A stretch of 64,000 nucleotides of DNA. It comes from Flavobacterium amniphilum. Its GTDB lineage: Bacteria > Bacteroidota > Bacteroidia > Flavobacteriales > Flavobacteriaceae. Of this stretch, positions 35,561 to 44,417 are shown piece by piece. The stretch's first letter is position 1. Each line of letters begins with the position of its first letter. A model generated the notes under the pieces. The model was not told where the DNA came from. It made no database searches and saw nothing but the letters and a program-made list of their open reading frames with translations. The translations under genes and the position numbers were made by a program. Location: contig NZ_JAMLJL010000007.1 in the NCBI RefSeq assembly GCF_023634845.1, forward strand, positions 1 to 64,000. The letters run 5' to 3'.

Positions 35561-36190
35561 TTATTTTGATGCCAGTTTTGAGATTCTTTTAAATATGGAC
35601 TTATAGCGGGTGGAGTCTTCAGGGCAAATTCTCATAGCCACATGGTAATTCCTGCCTGTACATTCGTTTTTTTCAGAAGTATAGCCTTCAATAAAATAAA
35701 TGACACCGTCTAAATAGTAATGCTTGCCTTTGTCCTTAACAGGTAAACTCCAAAAATTCATGTCATCTAATGATTTTTTAATTGCTGTCCAGCTTTGCGC
35801 ACTTACTACCGTCTTTCGTTCTTTACTTAGACTGTCTATTCTGATTTCCCTGTGCTTCAATGTATCTTCTTTATATCTAAAAAAGCTTTTGGATGTAATA
35901 ACATAACGGTCTCCACTTTTATTTACGCGGTAGCTGTGATAATCCCCAAAAGAACTTAATACCAAAAACCTATACGTTTCTTTTTCTTCTTTGAAAGAGT
36001 CTAATTCAGGTTCTTTTAGCTTGCTTAAATAAAAATTAAGCGACTTCTCCGATTTAAGTACTGTTATAAGACTGTCATTTTTTCTCAAAACTTCAGTATC
36101 CAAATTGCAATCCTGCTTGTTGTTGCATCCCATACAGGCAATAAGTAATGATAAAGAAATTAAAAAAATAAGGAAGAGACGCTTTTTCAT
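35561..36190 (-). CDS. Lipoprotein, function unknown
   Basis: 209 aa with a hydrophobic signal and lipobox LLIACMGC (Cys at about 19 or 22). The mature protein is mixed, with SFGDYHSYRVNKSGDRYVI and a Cys-containing ECTGRNYHVAMRICPED near the C-terminus. No family recognised. It sits 7 bp upstream of the retropepsin gene on the same strand and 9 bp after the 220-aa gene, so the three may form an operon. Confidence 0.7.
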   Translation of the reverse strand: MKKRLFLIFLISLSLLIACMGCNNKQDCNLDTEVLRKNDSLITVLKSEKSLNFYLSKLKEPELDSFKEEKETYRFLVLSSFGDYHSYRVNKSGDRYVITSKSFFRYKEDTLKHREIRIDSLSKERKTVVSAQSWTAIKKSLDDMNFWSLPVKDKGKHYYLDGVIYFIEGYTSEKNECTGRNYHVAMRICPEDSTRYKSIFKRISKLASK

Positions 36191-36199
36191 AAAAAGAGA

Positions 36200-36862
36200 T
36201 TAATAGTTTTCCATTCTCCATTTATGGTCAATCGAATCAAAGTCATGGTCAGTATAATTGTATTTACTTTTCAGTTCATCCATTTCAATGTCACGTTGGG
36301 CAGGATCCAAAATCAACCAGAGGGTTTCATCAATCTCATCGAGATTGTCTGTTATAATTGCTTTTAATTTATTCTGAAGATAAAAACTATATTCCAAACC
36401 GGCCACAAAACCTTCTAACATCCCTCCGACAGGATACGTCACTTTATAAACATCCCGTCTGAAATGGAGTAAATTATTAAAGAGCCAGTGTATATGTAAT
36501 CTTCTTTCTGTAATGTACTCTTCCATTCCGGGATGTAATGCCGTAACGGTTTCAATGATTTTTTGGGATAGCTCCGCATTACAATGTTCTTCTCGGTCTT
36601 TAAGGAATTCACCACCCGTCAGGTACTCAAGATTGTTCATTTCGTTTAAGTATCTTGCCCTGCTCAGTTCTTCCTTTCTTCCTCCAATGAAGTATTGCAC
36701 CTGAACTTGCAGATTGATATATTTCTTGGAAAGCCCGAATGCATCCAGTAATGACTCAATCTGTTCCAGACGAAGCCTCGCCGGTTTGCTGTCTTTAACG
36801 TGGGGGTCTTCCCATGAATGCTGATATTCTAATATTTTATGCAATAGGTCTTTTGCGGTCAT
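36200..36862 (-). CDS. Cytosolic protein, function unknown
   Basis: 220 aa, no signal peptide, largely helical and acidic. Notable pieces are HLHWLFNNLLHF-type aromatic helix near residue 125 (RLHIHWLFNNLLHFRRDV) and the C-terminal YTDHDFDSIDHKW. I do not recognise a domain. Close spacing to the next lipoprotein gene suggests co-transcription. Confidence 0.65.
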   Translation of the reverse strand: MTAKDLLHKILEYQHSWEDPHVKDSKPARLRLEQIESLLDAFGLSKKYINLQVQVQYFIGGRKEELSRARYLNEMNNLEYLTGGEFLKDREEHCNAELSQKIIETVTALHPGMEEYITERRLHIHWLFNNLLHFRRDVYKVTYPVGGMLEGFVAGLEYSFYLQNKLKAIITDNLDEIDETLWLILDPAQRDIEMDELKSKYNYTDHDFDSIDHKWRMENY

Positions 36863-36948
36863 GGTTTATTATATAAATATTGTGATGGTTTGGATTTTTA
36901 GTACAAGTTGATAAAATGAAATAGGGAGTGTGTATTATTATATGCTGT

Positions 36949-37725
36949 TTAATTTTCTTTCCTTAACTCATAATATCTTTCAAAACCGATTTCTTCTAAA
37001 TATTCAGGTAAAGATGTTTTTGTTTTTTCGAATGAAATAATCTCTAATGTCTCATCAGCCAGCCTCCCAATTGTTGTTCTGTATACTGTTTCTTTTTTGG
37101 GTTCTTCGACAAATTCAATAGTTACAATATTTGGGATTTCACGTTCTTTTTTATTTACTATTCTGTTCTCCGTAATATATGTATTTCTTTTTTCGCTTGC
37201 ACTCAATTGATAATCTATACGTATTGAGGCTAGTTTATCATGGTTCGGAATTTCTTTAAATGGAATCTCAATATTATCATACTGATTAAATTCCATGGTG
37301 GTTTCCATGTTTTTTAAATTGGAGTCAAAATCATAAATATAACCAACTTTTATAGTTCTGTTTTTAAGTTCAGATTTCTTATCAGTGCTAAATTTAAGTT
37401 GGTATTTTTCTGAAGAATCTTTTCTGAAAATTTTACGGGTATCATTTTCAAATACATCATATTGACTCGAAAAAGTATATATATTATCTTTTTTCTTCCA
37501 TTTTCCTTTAACTTCTTTCCAAGTAAAGCAACTTATATGGGGACGGTGGTAAAAACTGAAAGTTGAATCAGGGGAAAGGGTTAAATCACAAAATGTGGTT
37601 TCATATGAAAGTTTATTTCTATCTTTATTGTAATATGCATTTGAATCATTTTCATAAACAACCGGCTTATTCTGGGCGATAAGAAATTGTGTGAATAGGA
37701 TTGAAAGCAATATTTTAAAATTCAT
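36949..37725 (-). CDS. Secreted protein, function unknown
   Basis: 258 aa with a signal peptide (MNFKILLSILFTQFLIAQ). The mature part is rich in charged and beta-forming residues, with TFSFYHRPHISCFTWKEVKGKWKK-like sequence suggesting a lipocalin-like start (K-G-K-W). No confident family assignment. An 86-bp gap separates it from the next minus-strand gene. Confidence 0.65.
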   Translation of the reverse strand: MNFKILLSILFTQFLIAQNKPVVYENDSNAYYNKDRNKLSYETTFCDLTLSPDSTFSFYHRPHISCFTWKEVKGKWKKKDNIYTFSSQYDVFENDTRKIFRKDSSEKYQLKFSTDKKSELKNRTIKVGYIYDFDSNLKNMETTMEFNQYDNIEIPFKEIPNHDKLASIRIDYQLSASEKRNTYITENRIVNKKEREIPNIVTIEFVEEPKKETVYRTTIGRLADETLEIISFEKTKTSLPEYLEEIGFERYYELRKEN

Positions 37726-37797
37726 TTTTAGGACTTAAATGGGTTTTGAAACTACCCCACGAATATAAACAATAAACCTCAAACCTTCAATAATCCA

Positions 37798-37845
37798 ATA
37801 ACTCATAACTCATAACTCATAACTCATAACTCATAACTCATAACT
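37798..37845. repeat. 7-bp tandem repeat (ATAACTC)n
   Basis: ATAACTC is repeated almost seven times without error, directly before the 21-bp array. A likely simple-sequence, slippage-prone tract. Confidence 0.9.
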
Positions 37846-37848
37846 TCT

Positions 37849-38116
37849 TCTTCCTTTCGCACGACTTTTTCTTCCTTTCGCACGATTTATTCTTATTCTT
37901 ACATGACTTCTTTCTTTTCTCGCACGATTTATTCTTACTCTGACACGACTTATTTCTTTTCTCACACGACTTTTTCTTCCTTTCGCACGATTTATTCTTC
38001 CTCTGACACGACTTCTTTCTTTTCTCGCACGACTTTTTCTTCCTTTTGCACGATTTATTCTTCCTCTGACACGACTTCTTTCTTTTCTCGCACGTATTTT
38101 TTCTTACCAGACACGT
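37849..38116. repeat. Phased 21-bp tandem repeat array, 13 units
   Basis: CACG (once CATG) occurs at 37860 and then every 21 bp exactly to 38112, thirteen times. Between them lie pyrimidine tracts of three alternating kinds (CTTTTTCTTCCTTTCG, TTTATTCTTCCTCTGA, CTTCTTTCTTTTCTCG), making a 63-bp higher-order repeat. 21 bp equals two helical turns, so every CACGA faces the same side of the DNA. The frame 37903-38142 through the array is a by-product of the multiple-of-three period. It ends 65 bp before a helix-turn-helix gene. Confidence 0.92.
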
Positions 38117-38180
38117 TTTTTTTAATGAATCTCAAAAAGTAAGGCATACATTTTGTAAGTACATTCTTAAAATTTATGAT

Positions 38181-38525
38181 ATGTTATACTTCAATTTTAA
38201 CCGCATCTTTAAAATGAAAGGAATTCATCGTCCTTTTACACATATGACTTCACTTGGTTATTCCGGCAGTTTTGCCACAAAGATGACACACAACGATGTT
38301 CGTCAAATGAACCTGGATATACTGGAGAAAATCTGCCGGGATTTCAATTGTACACCCAATGATCTCATTGATTTTAAACCATCCGCAAATAGTGCGCTTC
38401 CAAAAGACCACGCTCTCCATTCATTAACGAAAACCGAAGTTGATAACGGGCTTCAGGAGAAAATTAACACGCTCACGGCCGATAAAATTCAGCAAATACA
38501 CGATATCATTAAAAATATGGAGTAA
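38181..38525 (+). CDS. Small Cro/C1-type HTH protein
   Basis: 114 aa. Residues about 1-65 read like an HTH_26/XRE domain: FNRIFKMKGIHRPFTHMTSLGYS, then DVRQMNLDILEKICRDFNCTPNDLIDF, the usual last helix of this family. The C-terminal 45 residues (ALPKDHALHSLTKTEVDNGL) are a helical extension. It sits 22 bp before the radical SAM gene, so it probably regulates it. The phased array upstream is a possible target. Confidence 0.82.
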   Translation: MLYFNFNRIFKMKGIHRPFTHMTSLGYSGSFATKMTHNDVRQMNLDILEKICRDFNCTPNDLIDFKPSANSALPKDHALHSLTKTEVDNGLQEKINTLTADKIQQIHDIIKNME

Positions 38526-38547
38526 TTTTGCCGCATAATCGTTTGCA

Positions 38548-40740
38548 ATGTACAGTACCCTGCTTATCACACCGCCTTTTACACAGCTCAATACGCCGTA
38601 TCCGGCAACGGCTTACCTGAAAGGTTTTCTCAATACTAAGTCCATTTCGTCTTTTCAGATGGATTTGGGTATCGAAGTGATTCTGGAATTGTTTTCCAAA
38701 GCGGGTCTGACGAATGTTTTTGATTTTGTTGCCGGTGATGTGACCGAAATGTCGCAAAACTCTGAGCGTATCTTCGCATTAAAAACCGAATACCTGAAAA
38801 CAATTGATGCGGTAATCGAATTCCTGCAAGGGAAGAATCCTACCTTGGCACGCCAAATGTGTTCCGGGAATTTCCTCCCCGAAGCTTCACGCTTCAGCCA
38901 GCTGGATGACATGGACTGGGCTTTCGGTTCCATGGGGATGCAGGATAAAGCAAAGCACCTGGCGACGTTATACCTGGAGGATCTTTCTGATTTTATCGTC
39001 GAATGCATCGATGAGAACTTTGGTTTTAGCCGCTACGCAGAACGTCTCGGTAGAAGTGCCAACTCGTTCGATGAATTATATGATTACCTGCAGACTGAGC
39101 CCACATACATTGATCATATAACCCTGCGTCTTCTGGATTTGCAGTTGCAGAAGGAGGATAAACCTCAATTGGTTTGTTTCTCGGTCCCGTTTCCGGGAAA
39201 TCTGTACAGTGCGTTCCGTTGTGCGCAGTTCATAAAAGAAAATTACCCTGAGATTAAGGTATCTATGGGAGGTGGTTTCCCTAATACCGAATTAAGGGAC
39301 CTGAAGGATGCCCGCGTTTTCGAATTCTTTGACTTCATCACTCTCGATGACGGGGAGTTACCAATAGAACTTTTATTAAATGCAATAGAGGTGGCTGAGC
39401 CTGTCGAAGTCAGAAGAACATTCCTCCTTGAAAATGGGGAAGTGGTCTATAAAAACACGACGACCCGCCACGATTATAAACAGAGTGAAGTGGGTACGCC
39501 TGATTACACCGGTTTGTTACTGGATAAGTACATTTCGGTAATCGAGATTGCTAATCCCATGCACAGTCTCTGGAGTGACGGCCGCTGGAATAAACTGACC
39601 ATGGCGCACGGTTGCTACTGGGGGAAGTGTACCTTCTGTGATATTTCCCTGGATTATATTAAGGTCTATGAACCCATTCATGCTAAAACGCTGGTGGATA
39701 GGATGGAGGAACTTATCGAACAAACCGGGGAGAATGGTTTCCATTTTGTCGACGAAGCAGCTCCGCCTGCATTGATGCGCGAAGTGGCACTGGAAATCCT
39801 GAGGCGTAATTTAACGGTGACGTGGTGGACAAACATTCGCTTCGAAAAGAGTTTTACCGCCGATTTGTGTGTTTTATTGAAAGCCTCAGGTTGTATCGCC
39901 GTGTCGGGCGGACTCGAAGTGGCTTCCGACCGTCTTTTGGAATTAATCAAGAAGGGGGTAACCGTTGAACAGGTAGCAAAGGTAACACGCAACTTCACTG
40001 AATCGGGGATTATGGTGCATGCGTACCTGATGTACGGGTATCCCACGCAAACCATTCAGGAAACTATCGACAGCCTCGAAATGGTACGCCAAATGTTCGA
40101 ACTGGGAATCCTGCAATCGGGTTTCTGGCACCAGTTTGCCATGACAGCACACAGCCCCGTAGGGATGAACCCGGAGGAATTCGGGGTAACACCGCAGCTT
40201 AACGAAATCTCTTTCGCAAATAACGATATTCAGTTCAAGGATAAAACAGGAATCAACCACGATAAGTTTAGCTTCGGCCTGAAAAAGTCATTGTTCAATT
40301 ACATGCACGGTATCTGTTTTGATTATCCGTTACAGGATTGGTTCGACTTTAAAATCCCCAACACTAAAATCAATCCTGATTTTATCTACGATTGTTTACA
40401 GGAGGAAAATCATCTGCAAATCAAACCAAACGCTAAAATTGTCTGGATTGGCGGTAATCCTTCTGCCGAATTGTTTACAAAATCCAAAAAAGGGAACTCC
40501 TGGGAAATGATGAAACTTACTTTCCACGATAAGCGCGAATCGTTCGACATCACCGTGGAAAAGGATAAAGGGGAATGGCTGAAAGGTATCCTGGACAAAA
40601 TCGCCGTGACAAAAGAGAAACGGAATAACTTCCAGGAAATCAAAACCGATTTTGAAAATAACGGCCTGGATGACTTTGAATTGTTCTGGTTTTCAAAGCC
40701 AATGCAAACCCTTAAAGAAAGCAATCTGCTGGTTTTATAA
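38548..40740 (+). CDS. B12-binding-like radical SAM protein with CX4CX2C motif
   Basis: 730 aa. The first 30 residues (LLITPPFTQLNTPYPATAYL) and the Rossmann-like stretch near 208-246 (FSVPFPGNLYSAFRCAQFI, SMGGGFPNTEL) are those of cobalamin-dependent radical SAM proteins. The cluster motif is GCYWGKCTFCD: C356, C361, C364, that is CX4CX2C instead of CX3CX2C. The radical SAM barrel runs to about 550 and a 170-residue C-terminal domain follows. Reaction and substrate are unknown. DNA is GC-richer than neighbours (52% in one 60-bp line counted at 39541 against 30% at 43021), suggesting transfer. Confidence 0.85.
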   Translation: MYSTLLITPPFTQLNTPYPATAYLKGFLNTKSISSFQMDLGIEVILELFSKAGLTNVFDFVAGDVTEMSQNSERIFALKTEYLKTIDAVIEFLQGKNPTLARQMCSGNFLPEASRFSQLDDMDWAFGSMGMQDKAKHLATLYLEDLSDFIVECIDENFGFSRYAERLGRSANSFDELYDYLQTEPTYIDHITLRLLDLQLQKEDKPQLVCFSVPFPGNLYSAFRCAQFIKENYPEIKVSMGGGFPNTELRDLKDARVFEFFDFITLDDGELPIELLLNAIEVAEPVEVRRTFLLENGEVVYKNTTTRHDYKQSEVGTPDYTGLLLDKYISVIEIANPMHSLWSDGRWNKLTMAHGCYWGKCTFCDISLDYIKVYEPIHAKTLVDRMEELIEQTGENGFHFVDEAAPPALMREVALEILRRNLTVTWWTNIRFEKSFTADLCVLLKASGCIAVSGGLEVASDRLLELIKKGVTVEQVAKVTRNFTESGIMVHAYLMYGYPTQTIQETIDSLEMVRQMFELGILQSGFWHQFAMTAHSPVGMNPEEFGVTPQLNEISFANNDIQFKDKTGINHDKFSFGLKKSLFNYMHGICFDYPLQDWFDFKIPNTKINPDFIYDCLQEENHLQIKPNAKIVWIGGNPSAELFTKSKKGNSWEMMKLTFHDKRESFDITVEKDKGEWLKGILDKIAVTKEKRNNFQEIKTDFENNGLDDFELFWFSKPMQTLKESNLLVL

Positions 40741-40842
40741 CCCGTCGGATTGTTTTTGAAATGTTGTTTTTATCATTATTCTTGTATTTTTTGTTAAATA
40801 ATTATAATTTCACTAAGTTTATATTGAATATAAGCGGATCAC

Positions 40843-42948
40843 ATGAAAAAAATCGACAAACTTTCAATCTACTCGAAGTTACTCTTGTTGATTTTTGTTT
40901 CCAGCGTCGCATTTATACTACTTTTTCTATACCTTTTTTATTATACACTCAAGCAGGAGGATGAAGTATATGCCATGTCGCAAAAGCAGCTCAATGATGA
41001 GGTGAAATCCCTCATGGAGCTCAACTCTGAATCGCATATTTCTACCATTATCGATATTACATATTGGGACGAACTGGTGAAGTATATTAAAACCAAAGAC
41101 CAGAAATGGTTTGATGATACCATCGCCAGTGCCATCGATATGTATTTTGTCGAATACCTCGGGGTATATGAGCTGAACGGAAATAAATTAGGGGAGAAAT
41201 ACACGCATGAAATCAAACAGCCGGTTTCATTTATTACCAAACAGCTGCTGAATGAGGTGTATAAAAAGAAACTCATTACGTTTTATGCAAAAGTACCGGA
41301 AGGATACGCCGAAGTTTTTATGGCAACCATCCATCCTTCAAATGATCCCAATAAGGTGAAAACAAAACCGGAAGGCTACTTTGTTATGGTGCGGCTTCTG
41401 GATGCCGGATACATTAAAAGACTGGAACAAATCAGTACGGCAAAAGTTTTTTTCTCTGACTCCGAAAATGAAAAGTTATTCTTCGATGATTACATTCAGG
41501 GATTCCATACTTTAAAATCCTGGAACGGGGATAAAGTGACAGACATCGTTTTTAAAAGGAAGTTCTATGTGAATTTCAACGATACCGAGAAGATTCTGTT
41601 GATTATCATGTTTGCCTTTATCTTGTTTTTAGTGATATATACACTGTTCTTACGGCGCTGGGTTTCAAAACCACTGTCATTAACCACAGAAATCCTTGAG
41701 AAGGGTAACAAAAAGGCAATCAAAAAATTAAAATCATCCCCGGGGGAATTCAGAAGAATAGGAATCTTGTTTGATGAGGCTTTTTCACAACGGAAACAAC
41801 TGGAAAAAGCTAAGGCAAAGGCTGAAGAAAGTGACCAACTTAAAACGGCTTTCCTGACGAATCTGTCGCACGAAATCAGAACTCCTATGAATGCTATCAT
41901 TGGTTTCTCGGAACTACTGAAGGAAAAGGATATCGACGAAGAGGAGAAATTAAATTACATCAAGATCATTAATAAGAGTGGTACAAATCTGGTTTCCATT
42001 ATTGATGATCTGATCGAAATGTCTAAAATTGACTCGAATCAGGTGAAACCGAAAATCTCAAGCGTAAACCTGGAATCTTGTATGAATGAATTGTATAAAT
42101 CAATTGCGATTACCATTTCAAAGGACAAAAACATAGAATTCCGCTTGGTGGAAGCTAATTATCCGCTAACAACCAGAATCCTTATTGATGAAATCAAACT
42201 GAAACAGGTACTGATTAATCTAATTACAAATGCTGTGAAGTTTACCAACTCAGGGTTTGTAGAATTTGGATACAATAAAAGCACTGACGGAACCGAAATT
42301 CATTTCTTTGTAAGGGATTCCGGCCTTGGAATCGATAAGGAAGACCAGCCTTTTATCTTCGACCGGTTCAGAAGGGTTGATAGTGATTATTCCATTAAAG
42401 TGGGCGGACTCGGATTAGGATTGGCTATCTCGAAGGCTTACGTACACTTAATGGGCGGTACGATTCATCTGGATTCTAAAATGGGAGTGGGGTCAACTTT
42501 TAATTTTACCATTCCGTTGGTTGTCGATACAGATACGTCCAGAAAATTCAGAACCAAGGAAGAAGCAAAAGAAGATGTGTATGATAAAGAAATCACAATT
42601 TTAGTTGCCGAAGACGATAATATCAATTACTTGCTGATCGAAAAACTCCTGAAAATGAAGCATTATAATGTGATCAGGGCAAAAGACGGTATCGAAGCAA
42701 TTGATATCTGTGAAGGGGATGAAGAAATTAATTTAATCCTGATGGATATCAAAATGCCGGGAATGAGTGGTTATGATGCTTTTGCTAAAGTGAAAGATGC
42801 AAGGCCAAAGGTGCCGGTCATAGCACAAACTGCTTTCTCCTCAACGGATGAAATTGAGCGCATCCAAAAGTTTGGTTTCGACAGCTATATTACCAAGCCG
42901 CTGGACAAAGCCAAATTATATGAAATGATTGATACCTTCTTAAAATAA
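40843..42948 (+). CDS. Hybrid sensor histidine kinase with CHASE4-like sensor
   Basis: 701 aa. Membrane helices near 13-34 and 250-270 enclose a roughly 215-residue periplasmic sensor containing ITYWDELVKYI, a CHASE4-like hallmark. A coiled linker (315-335) leads to HisKA with H343 in LSHEIRTPMNAIIG, then the ATPase with N-box LITNAVKF, DSGLGI and GGLGLGLAIS. The C-terminal receiver holds the phospho-acceptor D635 in LILMDIKMPG. There is no output domain, so a partner response regulator or phosphotransfer protein must lie elsewhere. Confidence 0.93.
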   Translation: MKKIDKLSIYSKLLLLIFVSSVAFILLFLYLFYYTLKQEDEVYAMSQKQLNDEVKSLMELNSESHISTIIDITYWDELVKYIKTKDQKWFDDTIASAIDMYFVEYLGVYELNGNKLGEKYTHEIKQPVSFITKQLLNEVYKKKLITFYAKVPEGYAEVFMATIHPSNDPNKVKTKPEGYFVMVRLLDAGYIKRLEQISTAKVFFSDSENEKLFFDDYIQGFHTLKSWNGDKVTDIVFKRKFYVNFNDTEKILLIIMFAFILFLVIYTLFLRRWVSKPLSLTTEILEKGNKKAIKKLKSSPGEFRRIGILFDEAFSQRKQLEKAKAKAEESDQLKTAFLTNLSHEIRTPMNAIIGFSELLKEKDIDEEEKLNYIKIINKSGTNLVSIIDDLIEMSKIDSNQVKPKISSVNLESCMNELYKSIAITISKDKNIEFRLVEANYPLTTRILIDEIKLKQVLINLITNAVKFTNSGFVEFGYNKSTDGTEIHFFVRDSGLGIDKEDQPFIFDRFRRVDSDYSIKVGGLGLGLAISKAYVHLMGGTIHLDSKMGVGSTFNFTIPLVVDTDTSRKFRTKEEAKEDVYDKEITILVAEDDNINYLLIEKLLKMKHYNVIRAKDGIEAIDICEGDEEINLILMDIKMPGMSGYDAFAKVKDARPKVPVIAQTAFSSTDEIERIQKFGFDSYITKPLDKAKLYEMIDTFLK

Positions 42949-42979
42949 AAATAGTTTCCATGGTGTGGAAACTATTTTA
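42948..42979. terminator. Terminator, bidirectional
   Basis: AAAATAGTTTCCA pairs exactly with TGGAAACTATTTT (13 bp, 5-nt loop) between the convergent hybrid kinase and YfbU-like genes. Confidence 0.85.
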
Positions 42980-43009
42980 AACCCTAGAAATTGTATATAG
43001 ATACAAATA

Positions 43010-43561
43010 TTACACTGCTAATTGAAATGGAATTTTATTACTAGGATTGGCGACAACGTTAATCATCTGTTCTATATCTTTTTTACTGAATTCATATTTA
43101 TCATTATCAAGCAGATAAATCTGATATTCTAACATACGCTTGTATTTGGGTAATTGGAATTCATCTGCTGATACCGAATAAACAGCCAGGTGTTCCTGCC
43201 ATAAATCCATTTTTTCAATCATGAATTCCAAATAATGGTAATGTTGGTCTTTGCGGGCATTAAAACCTTCAAATTTGATTTTATCAAGGTCAAGTCCTTT
43301 TTTATCTTCCAATGACATTTTTTTCAAAGCATCATTGATCCTTTTATACATGAATAAAATCTGGGTGGTTTCTTCACATACTTCCAAAGAAATTTCTTCA
43401 GGTGCTACATCAAACACTTCATAGTATCTTTCTGTAAAACCGTTTTCAAGGATTTCAATTTTTAATTCGTAATCTTCTGGAGTGTCTTCAATTTTGGAAA
43501 GAATTCGGTACTGATTGGCAAGAATTTGTCTTTCAACGATGGATAGTGTTTCTGGAATCAT
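43010..43561 (-). CDS. YfbU-family protein
   Basis: Start taken at the ATG at 43561 (MIPETLSIVERQILANQY), because homology to E. coli YfbU begins there; an upstream frame extension adds nine residues. About 183 aa, helical and cytosolic. The signature pieces are ERQILANQYRILSKIE, EILENGFTERY and an EVCEETTQILFMYKRI helix. The function of the family is not established. Monocistronic. Confidence 0.85.
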   Translation of the reverse strand: MIPETLSIVERQILANQYRILSKIEDTPEDYELKIEILENGFTERYYEVFDVAPEEISLEVCEETTQILFMYKRINDALKKMSLEDKKGLDLDKIKFEGFNARKDQHYHYLEFMIEKMDLWQEHLAVYSVSADEFQLPKYKRMLEYQIYLLDNDKYEFSKKDIEQMINVVANPSNKIPFQLAV

Positions 43562-43725
43562 AGTTGTAAATTTTCTTATTACAAACATAAGCGGTTATCC
43601 CCAGTATTTACTATGGTTTTACCGTACGAAATGTTAAACTTAAGGTTAAGAAACGGGTTGTTTTCCCTTTTCCCGACTAATGATTTCAGGGGTAATATTG
43701 AGGTAATTATTTATTTAAATTAAAT

Positions 43726-44415
43726 TTACCCGGTTGTTGAAAACCGGAAACCGATTCCATGAAGATTTTCAATCGAAATGCCTTCTTCATTTGCAATTAT
43801 TTTCCGTAATCTGGAAATAAACACATCAAGACTTCTACCCATAAAATAATCATCATCTCCCCAAAGCGATTTCAGGATTTCTTCGCGTTTTAAAACCACA
43901 TTCTTGTTATCGAGGAACAGTTTTAACAGTTCAGCTTCCCTTTGGGTCAAGGTTGTTTTTTCTTCCCCGGAAACAACAAAGTAGTTTTTACTGTCAAACT
44001 GGTATTTGCCAAGCTTGTAAATGCTCTTATCGACAGGTTCGCTTTTTGCAGATCGCTTGATGAAGACTTCAATTTTTAAAAGTAATTCCTCAATACTGAA
44101 AGGTTTGACCAGATAATCATCGGCTCCAAGACGTAATCCTTTTATACGGTCTTCTTTTAAGGTTTTCGCCGAAAGAAAAATGATGGGAATCTGGGTATTG
44201 GTTTTCCGGATCATTTCGGCTAGTTCAAATCCATCCATTTTAGGCATCATGATATCCAGTATGCAAATATCAAATTCATTGTTTTTAAAAGCTTCATAAG
44301 TCATTTCGCCATCTTGACAATGGGTAACGTCATAATTGTTCTGTTCCAGATTGTCTTTGGTCAGGAAAGCTAATGTTTCGTCATCTTCGGCGTATAAAAT
44401 TTTAATCTTGGCCAT
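43726..44415 (-). CDS. OmpR/PhoB-family response regulator
   Basis: 229 aa. Receiver domain with the acidic pair D11-D12, phosphorylated D54 in CILDIMMPKMDG and Lys in DDYLVKPF. The C-terminal winged-helix DNA-binding domain includes LTQREAELLKLFL and SLDVFISRLRKIIANEEGISIENLHGIGF. It is the second gene of a kinase-regulator pair, 2 bp after the kinase, and may act on its own divergent promoter region. Confidence 0.95.
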   Translation of the reverse strand: MAKIKILYAEDDETLAFLTKDNLEQNNYDVTHCQDGEMTYEAFKNNEFDICILDIMMPKMDGFELAEMIRKTNTQIPIIFLSAKTLKEDRIKGLRLGADDYLVKPFSIEELLLKIEVFIKRSAKSEPVDKSIYKLGKYQFDSKNYFVVSGEEKTTLTQREAELLKLFLDNKNVVLKREEILKSLWGDDDYFMGRSLDVFISRLRKIIANEEGISIENLHGIGFRFSTTG

Positions 44416-44417
44416 AT

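Noticed and set aside
37849..38116. CRISPR array
   Set aside because: Units are contiguous 21-bp repeats with no unique spacers of CRISPR length and no cas genes nearby.
37903..38142. 79-codon frame through the 21-bp repeats, giving a heptad-like Ser/Thr/Phe repeat protein
   Set aside because: The period is a multiple of three so a frame stays open by itself; no start context or homology is visible.
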